Shown here one piece after another: positions 54,601 through 64,000 of a DNA stretch of 64,000 nucleotides. Positions within the stretch are counted from its first letter, which is position 1. Every line of letters begins with the position of its first letter. Source of the stretch: Cladochytrium replicatum (lineage: Eukaryota > Chytridiomycota > Chytridiomycetes > Cladochytriales > Cladochytriaceae). Location: the NCBI GenBank assembly GCA_025526935.1, contig JAHLKD010000001.1, positions 186,001 to 250,000 of the forward strand. The letters run 5' to 3'. Below the pieces are notes generated by a model that had not been told where the DNA came from, did not search any database, and worked only from the letters and a program-made list of their open reading frames with translations. The translations under genes were made by a program, and so were the position numbers.

Positions 54601-57357
54601 AGCATGTGCTCCGCGAGCCAGCCCTCACGCCGACCCATGACCGTAGCGAGACGCAGAGCATAGCATTTCTTTCCGAGAAGCGCGTTGCCGCCGTATCCGG
54701 AACCGTAGGACATCACCATAGGCTCGTCATCGGGGAAGTGGCAAATGTACTTGGTCTCGTTGCAAGGCCACGGAACGTCCTGCTCGCCTGGTGCGAGAGG
54801 TTTCCCGACCGAGTGCAAGCAAGGAAGGAAGAAGTCATCCTTCATAGCACGAAGCACTTTGAAGCCTAGAAACAAAGCACAAAGATCAGTAAATTTGGAA
54901 ATCGACAATTCTATTAAGCTGAAACTCACCGACGCGGGTCATGATGTGCATGTTTGCAACAACGTAGGGAGAGTCCGAAATCTCAACACCGTATTTCGAG
55001 AACGGGCTTCCAACAGGTCCCATCGAGAACGGAATCACATACATCGTCCGTCCCTTCATGCACCCCTTGAACAAGCTATTCAGTTTCTGCTTCATCTCCC
55101 CAGGCTCCGCCCAATTATTCGTCGGCCCAGCGTCCTCCTTCGCTTTGCTGCAAATGTACGTGCAGCTCTCGACCCTAGCCACATCGCTCGGGTCCGATCT
55201 CGCAAGGTACGAGTTGGGCCTCTTCGTTGGGTTCAGTTTCGTAAACGTGCCCGATTCAACGAGCAGGTCGCACATGAGGTGGTATTCCTCCTCAGTTCCG
55301 TCGCACCAGTGAACATTGTCGGGTTCGCACATCGCGATGGCTTCCTTGACCCATTCCTTGAGACGCTGGTTGGTGGTCGGGATATTCTCTACGGCAAAGT
55401 GCAAGCGCTGCTCGAGGTCCGCGAGCTCGACTTGGAGGGCGTGAGGAAGGTGGTAGTCAAGGTTGGCGTGATACTGTCGGATCTGGGGCAGCTCATCGAG
55501 CCAGCGCTGTGGGTCGACCGACAGGAGCAACTTGACGGTTTCCGGCGTGATCGAAAGTCCACGGAGGTCAAGCGAGTCTGGTGTGGGTAAAAGCCCGACG
55601 GGGCTGGGTTTGTACGCCGCGACGCCTTCGACACGTTGGATGATCCACTTGAGCACGCGCGAGTTCTCGCCGAAACCAGGCCAGAGGAACTTCTTGGTGG
55701 CTGGGTCCTTTCTGAACCAGTTGACATAAAAGATCTTGGGCGCTTTTGTGCCAAGACGGTTGCCGACGTCGAGCCAGTGGTTGAAGTAGTCGCCCATGTT
55801 GTAGCCGCAGAAGGGGAGCATGGCGAAGGGATCGATACGCAACTGACCGACTTTGGCGTCGACAGCCGCAGCGGTTTGCTCGGAGCTGCACATTGCACCC
55901 ATGAACACTCCGTGGTCCCAGTCGTAAGCTTCGGCAACCAGGGGAACGGTTGTGGAGCGACGACCACCAAAGATGATCGCGCTAATGGGAACACCAGCGG
56001 GGGTTTCCCAGTTCGGGTCGATGACGGGGCAGTTCTTGGCGAAGCAAGTGTAGCGCGCGTTCGGGTGCGCTGCGGGACGGCCACAGTCGGGGGTCCATTC
56101 CTTTCCGGTCCAGTCGATCAGATGCGGGGGAGGCACGTCGGTCAAGCCTTCCCACCACACGTCTCCTTCGGGAGTAAGCCCAACGTTGGTGAAAAGCGCG
56201 TCGTGGGCGATAGTCTCCATGGCGGAGTGGTTGGTGTAGTCGGATGTACCAGGGGCGACGCCGAAAAATCCGGATTCGGGGTTGGTACCCCAAAGCCGAC
56301 CGTCCTTGCCGATATGCAGCCATGCGATATCGTCGCCGACGCAACGCACCTTCCAGCCGGGGATGGTGGGAACCAGCATGGCAAGGTTGGTCTTTCCGCA
56401 TGCTGACGGGAATGCGGCAGCAACGTAGTGGGTCTTGCCCTCGGGGGAAGTCAAACCGAGGATCAACATGTGTTCGGCCAGCCAGCCTTCTTTGTGTGCC
56501 ATGGTGGAAGCGATTCGTAGGGCAAAACATTTCTTCCCGAGAAGAGCGTTCCCGCCGTAACCGGAACCGAAGGACCAGATGGCGGGTTCTTCGGGGAAGT
56601 GACAGATGTACTTTTGGGGGTTGCAGGGCCAAGGGATGTCCTGCTGGCCTGGTCGGAGTGGGTATCCTACAGAGTGGAGACACGGAAGCCATTCGCCGGT
56701 CCGTCCGATCTTTTCAAGAATTTTCGTTCCTATCAAAGATACATTCAGTTAGTGAGAGTGAACGTGAACAACAACGATCAAAACTGGACAAAGCGAGGGA
56801 CAACAAATCCCGCTTCGCAGCACTTCAAAAAAAATGTGCATTCGTAACTCACCAGTGCGGGTCATGATGTGGGTATTGATGACGACATAAGGGGAATCGG
56901 TGACTTGAACGCCGTATTTTGCATACGGCGAGTCTGGGTGAGCCATCGAGAAAGGGAGGACGTACATTGTACGACCCTCCATTGCGCCTTCGAAGAGCGG
57001 AGCGAGGATCTCCTTCATCGCGTCGGGATCGGCCCAGTTGTTGGTTGGACCTGCATCCTCCTTGTCGGTGGAGCAGATGAAAGTACGGTCCTCGACGCGA
57101 GCGACATCGGAGGGGTCAGATCTTGCGAGGTAGCAGTTTTTGCGTTTAGCAAGCTTGATCAATGCGCCCTGAGAGACGAGCAGGTCGCAGAGACGGGCGT
57201 ACTCGTCCTTCTCGCCGGTACACCATACGACGTCGTTGGGCTTGAGCCATTGTTTGCAGTGAGCGATCCACTTCTGGAGCTTTCTGTTTTTAGTGTACTG
57301 AGCGTACTCGGCGCCGGCGGTCGCGTAGTCAAAGTTGGGTAGGATCGCTGGCGACAT
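51665..57357 (-). CDS. Triple-domain GTP-type PEP carboxykinase polyprotein
   Basis: Four exons (57357-56853, 56729-54930, 54865-53060, 52995-51665) read as one 1813-residue chain of three PEPCK(GTP) domains, about residues 1-613, 614-1215 and 1216-1813 (junctions near 55392 and 53522). Each domain has the arginine of [21 protein letters not shown] (or its domain-1 variant), [23 protein letters not shown], the kinase-1a loop [19 protein letters not shown], a HPNARYT arginine, [11 protein letters not shown] (or its variant) and [10 protein letters not shown]. Substrate, metal and nucleotide residues therefore look intact in all three. No stop separates the domains: [20 protein letters not shown] and [16 protein letters not shown] run straight into the next CDG-T-EE region. 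The intron in each domain follows HIMTR-G in phase 1, as expected of tandem duplication. The reaction is oxaloacetate + GTP to PEP + CO2 + GDP, in gluconeogenesis. Usual length is about 600-640. Confidence 0.85.
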
Positions 57358-57460
57358 TGAATGTGTTGTGGAGGTGTGTCAGGCACAGCGGCAGTAGTGA
57401 TAGACAATCGAGTAGTTGTTTGAGTGCAGCGGGTGACAGCCGTGAGCAGGACACCGAGAG

Positions 57461-57467
57461 TTATATA
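57461..57467 (-). promoter_or_regulatory. TATA box of the PEPCK gene
   Basis: TATATAA on the minus strand, about 104 bases before the PEPCK ATG, in an otherwise mixed-composition flank. A clear TATA fits a strongly regulated gluconeogenic gene. Confidence 0.5.
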
Positions 57468-57644
57468 GCAAATGGTATGCGCACAGGATCTCCGTCGAAG
57501 AGTCACCGCAGAGTCACACCGTGATCTGATCTGGGTGGTGATCCACCAAGGAGGTGGGGTGAGTCATGCACAAGCCACGCTGTGCATACCACGCCACAGA
57601 TGTGCAGCACGCGCCTCTTTTGAGTTTGTTGCGTTTGCACAGCA

Positions 57645-58840
57645 ATGGCGATAACCCGTGTTGTGAAGCGGGTGTTCCTGTCTGAGTACGTGGACATTGC
57701 CATGATGGCACTACTAGCACATTGGCATCGGCATCGCTAATGATTCACTCTTGCAGCATAGAAACTGCCTCGGATAGGGAGACTCTTGCAACAAATGCTG
57801 TAACCCATGTCGTTCGACTGCTGTCCCATGATGCTCCATCCTTCGATGTACGTTGAACCGTGCTCGTAATCTCTCCCCTCCGATGCTGACCCATCACGGC
57901 CGACAGCACATCAAATACCACACTATCAGAATTGACGACATCGATTCCGCAGACCTCCTGTCCCACATCCCAGCCGCTGTATCTTTCATCAAGGATGCTC
58001 TGGCCACCGAATCAAATAATGTCCTGGTGCATTGGTATCTACAATGAGGGATCACTGTAGGATCATGACTTACGCAAAGTACAGCCACGCAGGAGTTTCA
58101 AGAAGCCCTGCTATCATCATCGCTTACCTGATGCATTCCAAACCCGTCGACCTGGATCTAACCCTCGCTTATCTCAAATCACGTAAACCAACCGTTCAGT
58201 ATGTATTCAATTCCACAGCTTGTTTCCACGCAGCTGATCACTTTGGAAAGACCCAACCCAGGATTCATCCGTCAGCTATCGCTTTACCACTCCATGGGAT
58301 GCTCAATCGACGAATCACATCCCGATTTCCGTCTCTACGTACTACAGCGCAAAGCCGAAGCAAAGCTTCGCGGGGAAGTTTCTGAAACTCAGGATGAACC
58401 ACAGAGCGTCCCGATAAAACCGCAGCGCTCAACGACCGGTAAACGTCCTGTCAGATGCAAACGGTGTCGGTGAGTCATCTTCAAGATCATTAGATTTCGT
58501 TTCTTACTGTCGCGTGGAGACACGTCCTGGCAACGGAGGAAAACATCCTCGGCCACTCTTCAGCACCCGCTCCTACACAAGGCGGCCTGAGCCCATGCCG
58601 CTCTGTCTATGTCGAACCACTGCCATGGATGGGCCAACTTTCAGAACATGAAGGCCGTCTCGATTGCCCTTCTTGCTCTGCAAAGCTTGGGAACTACTCT
58701 TGGGCTGGTAATTCAATCATAAAATGACAAATGTCTTACTGCGCGCTCATAATTGTTTTTCTTTTGTAGGAATCAGGTGCTCTTGTGGGGAGTGGGTGAC
58801 TCCTGCGTTCATGTTCCATCTCAAAAGCGTGGATGCATGA
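57645..58840 (+). CDS. YVH1: Dual-specificity phosphatase Yvh1 with zinc domain
   Basis: Seven exons (57645-57685, 57757-57847, 57907-58034, 58085-58198, 58251-58469, 58520-58707, 58770-58840) encode 283 residues. The phosphatase domain ends its catalytic loop as VLVHCHAGVSRSPAI (HCx5R), assembled across the exon 3/4 junction. The C-terminal zinc domain has VRCKRCR, then VEPLPWMGQL, LDCPSCSAKLGNYSWAG and RCSCGEWVTPAF, the pattern of Yvh1/DUSP12. Yvh1 releases Mrt4 from pre-60S ribosomes, a task of the zinc domain. The start MAITRVVKRVFLSDIETAS spans the first intron. The intron 4 acceptor (GGAAAG) is chosen by frame. Confidence 0.88.
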
Positions 58841-58975
58841 ACTTACTACAATACATCTCATCATTGTCCACTCACTAATCCCACTGTCCACTGCCTGAAG
58901 CTTATCATCCCTGCACCCAGTCCAACCCACTCCGCTAGAGTGTTCCTGTAATGATAAATCGCGACTTAAAGCAAA

Positions 58976-59264
58976 CTACTCACGACCGCAACCTACCGCC
59001 TCATCTGCACCACGAACCAGAATCCACAGCACTGCAAGCCCCAGTGTCCTCAGCATCGCACCAAAAGTTTGATCTCCACACAAACTCTCCCTCACCAGCG
59101 CGATTCCGATAACGAACGCCGCTATCCCATCCGATAACGAACGCCGCTATCCCATACACAACGTGCGCGGTGAACAGTATCTTGAATTTTGCAGCGCCGT
59201 AGCCAATGCGAACAGTAAACCAGTTCGGCCCTGGACTTGCATCTTCTTTCTGATCAACGCTCAT
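58976..59264 (-). pseudogene. Small two-helix membrane protein broken by 25-bp duplication
   Basis: The frame begins MSVDQKEDASPGPNWFTVRI and enters a hydrophobic helix (ILFTAHVVYGIAAFVIG). Exactly there a 25-base segment is present twice in tandem, which shifts the frame (25 = 3x8+1) into a Trp/Arg/Cys-rich tail. With one copy the frame would continue IALVRESLCGDQTFGAMLRT into a second helix (LGLAVLWILVRG) and end at the stop at 58976, about 88 residues. I infer a small tail-anchored or two-helix membrane protein inactivated recently, or an assembly or allele error. Family unknown. Confidence 0.6.
59106..59155. repeat. Perfect 25-bp tandem duplication
   Basis: Two identical units, 59106-59130 and 59131-59155, beginning CCGATAACGAACG. 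Lies inside the small membrane-protein frame. Confidence 0.95.
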
Positions 59265-59511
59265 TTTTTTACCTAGAACTAGGTCGGTTCAATCAAAAAG
59301 CATTTTTCTCAATGATCAAACTAAACATCTAAAGGTCGGCCGCTCTATGAGCACTGTGCCGTGTTTTAACGAGCTTGCCGCATTTCACATGCGTGGAGAT
59401 AAGAGCTTGAGGTCCTTCTACAGAGTGACCCACAGGCAGTGGGCCACGATCATTTCACACCGAGAAAAAAGTTTCGTGATGCATAATTTAATCTACCCAT
59501 ATTTAGCTCAA

Positions 59512-60453
59512 ATGTTGTCACCAAGAGAGGTGGGCAACCTAGCATCAGCCAAAGACACGTACGAGAACGACGACCTCAAGAATCTCACACAGGCATGGGT
59601 CAACGAGCGCTGTGCCCCAGAAATACTCCCGTACGAAGACACCCTTGTGACAAACCTGCGCGAGATGCTCGAAGCACAAGTAATTCGAAGTACCTAGGTT
59701 TTTCATTTTGCGCTCTAAAATGAATGGGATTAAGATGGCCAACATAGAAGGCATAGAGCCGACGGATACAGACCACTGGTTCAGATTAGTCGTGTTCCAG
59801 CAGGAAATCGAGAGGATAAGGTTCATCTTGAGATCATATCTACGAACTCGACAAGAAAAGGTGACGCCTAGAAATGAGAACGTGAACCTCAAACTCACTC
59901 TTTGCTTTCAAGATTGAGAAATTCGCATTGCACTTGACGAGAGACGAGCTGGCTCGTTCAAAATTGTCACCGCTGGAAGTTGACTATTCAAACAGGTTTG
60001 GAGGTTTAACTGATCGACAAAAAACAACCCAAATTGACCTGATTTAGATATTTTGCCATAGTTGAGACATATTTGAGAAATACAGCAAGCTTGGAGTCCC
60101 TGTTACCGAGATATCAGCGGCTAGATGAGGAAGGCGATGTGACAATGGGTATGTGGCTCACTAAATATGCATCTAATCACAGGAAATTTAAGTGGAAAAT
60201 GGCCTCGTCTTTTCTATTTATTAGTTACGAAACCGGATTTGGATGAAGCAGTATTTTGCAGGGTAAAAGAGCCTTTAGGAGACTTTCAGCCCGAAAATGG
60301 AGGGTAACTACTTTTACACCGAGGCATCCAAAATATCCAGTTCTAATTCATTGTCACAGTCAGGCCTTTGAAATGAACATGGGTGACATTTACATCATAA
60401 GATACAGTTGGATCCGGAAGCTACTATCCGAACAAAAAGTACAGCTACTATGA
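59512..60453 (+). CDS. SLD5: GINS complex subunit Sld5
   Basis: Six exons (59512-59679, 59735-59860, 59913-59995, 60048-60148, 60225-60303, 60360-60453) encode 216 residues. The N-terminal helical A-domain has LTQAWVNERCAPEILPYE, the Sld5 signature, followed by QQEIERIRFILRSYLRTR and IEKFALHLTRDELARSKLSP. The C-terminal B-domain has KPDLDEAVFCRVKE and IYIIRYSWIRKLLSEQKVQL. Sld5 with Psf1-3 forms GINS, which joins Mcm2-7 and Cdc45 in the replicative helicase. The ATG at 59512 gives a normal 24-residue lead; the frame is open upstream to 59347. The stop is 44 bases from the stop of the convergent neighbour. Confidence 0.88.
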
Positions 60454-60497
60454 TGGACAAACCAATTGGGAGAATAATACATTGACATTCTTCGCAC

Positions 60498-62287
60498 TTA
60501 TGTCTTCTCCTTCGCCCACTCCGCGAGAAACTTTTTCTGGTTCATATTTGGATCCCTGTATCGCTCTCGCACGAGCGCGTCAATCGTCCGCCGCTTGTAT
60601 ATCATCCAATTTCGCTGATCTACCAGCTCGTTGTGTCTCTGCTTCACCGCCTCATCATCAACCATCGAGTACCATGTCATAACCAGGTCCTTGCGGAGCT
60701 TGGTGCGTGCATCGTGCACTTGCAGTTCACCAAGCTCCACACACCCATCTGAACCGGCCTGCACACAACGCACAGAATATGGGCTGATGACTGCGCCGGT
60801 GCCGTCGCAAAGCACACCAGCCTCTCCGATGTACTCCCCATTTTCCAGCGTCCCGAGGGGCACCTGGACAGTTGCGCCGTTGGATAGACGTAGAGTCTTC
60901 AAGATCTCGCATTTCCCGGATTTAACGAAATGCATCTTGTTGATTGGGGTACCCTCGGTGATCACATAGCTACCTACAGAGTAAGTGCGCATAGTCATCA
61001 CGTTGGCGATAGCGGTAAGGTTGCCGTATGTGAAGTGCACGAAAATTGGAACTTTTCGAAGGAAGAATACCTTCTCTTTCTGCTCCTTATTGTGGACAAA
61101 CCTGAACGGCAAACCGCGAGATCAGATAAGTTTTGGAGTCATTTGTGCATTTGACTTACCTCAAAATACGATTATAGTCAACCTTTTCGACGCGCAACAA
61201 TACACAAGGGCAGGCAGTCAAGATGGATGCTGCTCGCGGAGCGTCGTTCACCAAGGCAAGTTCTCCAAAGCCCTCACCAGCAACCTTTGTCGCGACCACG
61301 ATGCTATCTTCCGTTTTCCCAGGGGCCGATACCAAAACGTTGACACTCCCAGAGACGATGATGTACCAAGACGTTCCGACCTCGCCCTGCCGGAATACAA
61401 CGCGATTCGCTTCATATTCGTGTAGGTGAACTACACCGCACAACTGACTCAGTACAAACTCGGAAAGGGATGATAGATCTTTCATCTTTCGCAAGAATCG
61501 GTACATTCGCTTGATGTCACGCGGGGTCCTGGCGTGGTGCTCTTTCCGTAACAAGCGCAGAAGCTCGTCATTCTCCGAATTCCCTTGCTGCAACAACACT
61601 TGCCCGTCAGCTCCTGGAACAGTTTCTACCTTTGCCTCAGCTGGAACTGAAGCATCCTTTTGTTCGCTATGGATGGCGGGCCTGCGTACAACAATCTTCC
61701 TCCTTCTCGTCTTGTTTGTATCCGCATTTGTTGCTCCTTCTGCACCGAATGGTTTTCCTGGTTTCGCGTCCGTCCCATCGTTTTGCGCTGCCTGGAAAGA
61801 ACTTGGTCCAGTTGGATATCCGGGTCTTCGAAAGCTCTGCTTCGCTAGCCAAGATGCTGTCGGCGCACCATACACTGGTTTATCGGACGCACCAGAAGTC
61901 TTAGCCATCCGGAATCGATATGAAGCTGACGAAGGTCCCGCCGCTACCGGGATGATACTGTCGACGGTGGCTATGAAGAGCTCATGCTTTCGCTTCTCTT
62001 CGAGTTCGTCGTCATTGGAAAATGTGACAGCACCCTCGTCCCAAAGCCTGTGGGTCACGCGACAGAGTTGGTCCACGTCGATCTTGAAAGGTTTTGGTTG
62101 TAGTTTGCGGTTACTGAGGGAGCACTCGTGTGTGTGATTCTGGAGGGAACACGGATCATGAGAAAAGACTACTTGTGGATCAAATAGATCACCATAGAGT
62201 ATGTACCAGTTGGCAGTTGATTGAATGATATGGTTTCAATGGAGAGCTTGAGCTCCAAGACTGTGCAAGACTTGAGCTTGATGACAT
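60498..62287 (-). CDS. Two-CNB-domain protein, CNBD2-like
   Basis: Three exons (62287-62207, 62139-61160, 61101-60498) give 554 residues. A disordered, basic linker (about residues 60-215) precedes two cyclic-nucleotide-binding beta-barrels. The first has FRQGEVGTSWYIIVSGSVNV and the phosphate cassette GEGFGELALVNDAPRAASI with the Glu and Arg that hold the cyclic phosphate. The second (YVITEGTPINKMHFVKSGKC, GEYIGEAGVLCDGTG) lacks that Arg pattern and is probably non-binding. It has no kinase-inhibitor site, so it is not the PKA regulatory subunit; it most resembles CNBD2-type proteins of flagellated cells. The first exon is uncertain. Its start is about 75 bases from the divergent MOB1 start. 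Confidence 0.7.
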
Positions 62288-62362
62288 CTGAGCGAACCAA
62301 TCACACTTAATTGAAATTTTGCGAGGTCCGACAAACAAGCCACTGACAAGGAACACATCAAG

Positions 62363-63254
62363 ATGAGTTTCTTGGGGTATGGACATGCGGATTGCCTGCC
62401 GGTCTTGCTGACGCAAATTGTAGAAAAATCGGACGAAGCAAGTCGAAATCGTCATACAAGCCATTGTTTTTGACCACGCCGTTTGTTGAAGCGACTCTCG
62501 TTAACGGGAGTCTGCGAAAGCTCGTGGCACATCCCAGATATGTCGACCTTAACGAATGGTGCGTGTCCTTACATTAAAATTGTTTCTGTTTTCTTAATTA
62601 CCAACGCAATACAGGCTCGCGGTCAATAGTATGCAGATGAGTTATTTTTGACCTTGAAATAACTTTCCCATTCGCAGCATTTGATTTCTTCAACCACACA
62701 AACCATTTCTATGGATCAGTCTCGGAGTTTTGTGATCCCCGCGAATGTCCCGTGATGTGTGCTGGACCGTACGTATTGCAGATGGGATTTCGAGACGAGA
62801 CATTTAACGTATTAGTCGCGCTGCAGAGTTGAATACAGCTGGGTAGATAGCAATAGGAAAGTGTCCAAGGTTTCAGCACCTCAGTATGTGGACTACGTGA
62901 TGAGCGGAATCCAGAATATCTTGAACGACGAGTCAGTGTTCCCAACCAAGTCAGGTTTGTCCAAGAACTGGTGCGGTGGATGTGTTGTATTCATCAATGT
63001 CGGACACAGGCATCGATTTCTCCCGGGACTTCATCAGTCACATTCGCGTCATATACAAGCAGCTCTTCCGAGTGTTTGCGCACATTTACTATTCTCATTT
63101 CGACAAAATTGTATGCTTGAATGCAGAGGGACACCTGAATACGCTGTTTGCGCATTTTGTGTGTTTTGCGAGAGAGTTTGATTTGTTGGACAAGAAGGAG
63201 TTGACGCCGATGGCAGAGTTATTGGCCGAATTCGAAGCTCAACAGCGAATGTAA
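62363..63254 (+). CDS. MOB1: MOB1 kinase activator
   Basis: Six exons (62363-62376, 62424-62558, 62615-62628, 62678-62768, 62827-62954, 63010-63254) encode 208 residues. It reads MSFLG-KIGRSKSKSSYKPL, then VDLNEWLAVNTFDFFN, FCDPRECPVMCAGP, APQYVDYVMSGIQNIL, FRVFAHIYYSHF and LNTLFAHFVCFAREF. The zinc ligands (Cys of ECPVMC and the two His of the helix pair) are present. Mob1 binds and activates NDR/LATS-type kinases (Dbf2/Sid2) in mitotic exit and septation. Exons 1 and 3 are only 14 bases each. After intron 4 the acceptor gives AGPVEYSW, one residue shorter than most MOB1 proteins. Confidence 0.92.
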
Positions 63255-63390
63255 GGGTTTGAGACTTTGGGATTGGTGGATCCATCAGCGAATGTAGAAG
63301 GGTTGCGGCTATTGCACATTGAATGTAAATATCAAAGAAGTTTTCAGAGGTCTCCAGAAAGCAATAGTTTATCTCGTTTCACAATGCATT

Positions 63391-63879
63391 TCAGTGAGAT
63401 TCGACTAAATCAAGCACCTTCTTAGCGGCATCATATTCCTCGCTCTCCAGAATCGAAACGTCTGCTTTCGCCTGACAAGAGACGTTCGAGTTGATAAGTT
63501 TGCATTGCTCGCTGTCAGCGCACGCACCTCAAGATTTTGGAGCAATTCAGTCAGTTCTTGCCGAGCCTTGGCCAGCCTTTGTTGATTGTCAGGAATCATT
63601 TGGTTGGTTTCCTCCAAGACTTCCTTCTACGAAAAATATGCGTGAGACTCGCAAGATGGTTCCCATTTCGGGTATATACCTGCTTGCGAATGGTGTGGAA
63701 GTCCTCACCTTTCTCAATCAGGCTATCAATTCTGTGTTGCTGCGTGACCGCTTCTTTGCGGTAAGAGAGCAATTCCTTGTACGTCCTAGCAAGGAGATGT
63801 CAACAGCGGACTTTGTTGAGCCATGTACGACTGACCTGTTCACAACTCCCGTCTTGATCTTCAGTTCGCGGATGGACAT
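63391..63879 (-). CDS. TBCA: Tubulin-binding cofactor A
   Basis: Four exons (63879-63836, 63785-63680, 63626-63528, 63471-63391) encode 109 residues: MSIRELKIKTGVVNR, then YKELLSYRKEAVTQQHRIDS, EKGEDFHTIRKQ, EVLEETNQMIPDNQQRLAKA and an acidic end EEYDAAKKVLDLVESH. The MIPDxQxRL motif and the three-helix length are those of TBCA/Rbl2, which holds free beta-tubulin during folding. The stop is 137 bases from the convergent MOB1 stop. Confidence 0.9.
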
Positions 63880-63916
63880 TGTGGTCTTTTAAGTATCAAG
63901 CCACCTGCTCAACCAT

Positions 63917-64000
63917 TCAACACTTGACTTTCGATATTAATGATTTTGCAAGGTCCAAAAGTGCATTTAACTGTTGCATGGCTTCTTCGTCAAGCTGTTC
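63917..64000 (-). CDS. Possible 3' end of a neighbouring gene (partial)
   Basis: The minus strand is open from the window edge and reads EQLDEEAMQQLNALLDLAKS before a stop at 63917. The helical, Leu-spaced composition looks coding, but the piece is too short to identify. Confidence 0.25.
   Translation of the reverse strand, partial: EQLDEEAMQQLNALLDLAKSLISKVKC

Noticed and set aside
51665-57357. Three separate tandem PEPCK genes
   Set aside because: No stop, ATG context or promoter-like spacer exists at 55392 or 53522; the C-terminal helix of one domain runs directly into the N-terminal region of the next in the same frame.

Overview
Fungal nuclear DNA. Genes are split by many short introns (about 45-70 bases, GT...AG, often a CTAAY-like branch site), and the window holds fungal or eukaryotic housekeeping families: Fzr1/Cdh1, a PP1/PPZ-type phosphatase, Yvh1, GINS Sld5, Mob1, tubulin cofactor A, mitochondrial EF-Tu, adenylate kinase and delta-12 desaturase. 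A GTP-type (animal/bacterial type) PEP carboxykinase in place of the usual fungal ATP type, a CNBD2-like cyclic-nucleotide protein and an F-box/degenerate-ankyrin protein point towards an early-diverging, perhaps chytrid-like, fungus. That placement is inference.

Layout. 1-12.7 kb: decayed MFS and Ty3/gypsy remnants, small hypotheticals, an NmrA-like oxidoreductase, a tandem pair of MFS transporters and Fzr1. 12.7-29.6 kb: a transposon nest. A 14,010-bp hAT element (15-bp terminal inverted repeats, perfect 8-bp target duplication CCAATTAA) carries a transposase and a second 560-codon ORF, and a very young 8.3-kb chromodomain Ty3/gypsy element sits inside it. The hAT itself interrupts an older repeat whose uninterrupted homologue lies at 40.7-42.2 kb and shows the empty target site. 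30-51 kb: a tetraspan protein, the phosphatase, an F-box protein, a dead FAD monooxygenase, EF-Tu, adenylate kinase, a small HUG-domain protein (ribonucleotide-reductase regulator type), a large membrane protein, FAD2, and an F-box/JmjC/phosphotransferase fusion. 51.6-57.4 kb: one gene that reads as THREE complete GTP-PEPCK domains fused in frame (1813 residues, three introns, each at the same place in its domain). 57.6-64 kb: a dense cluster of Yvh1, a small membrane protein broken by a 25-bp tandem duplication, Sld5, a cyclic-nucleotide-binding protein, Mob1 and TBCA.

The most notable object is the triple PEPCK polyprotein. Next are the nested transposons with an internal empty-site control, the ~100-bp repeats with a TGTCC-N4-GGACA palindrome in both arms of the hAT, and the HUG-domain protein whose core motif sits on a 23-base exon. 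Splice sites were read by eye from GT/AG, frame and family conservation; no alignment or transcript data were available.
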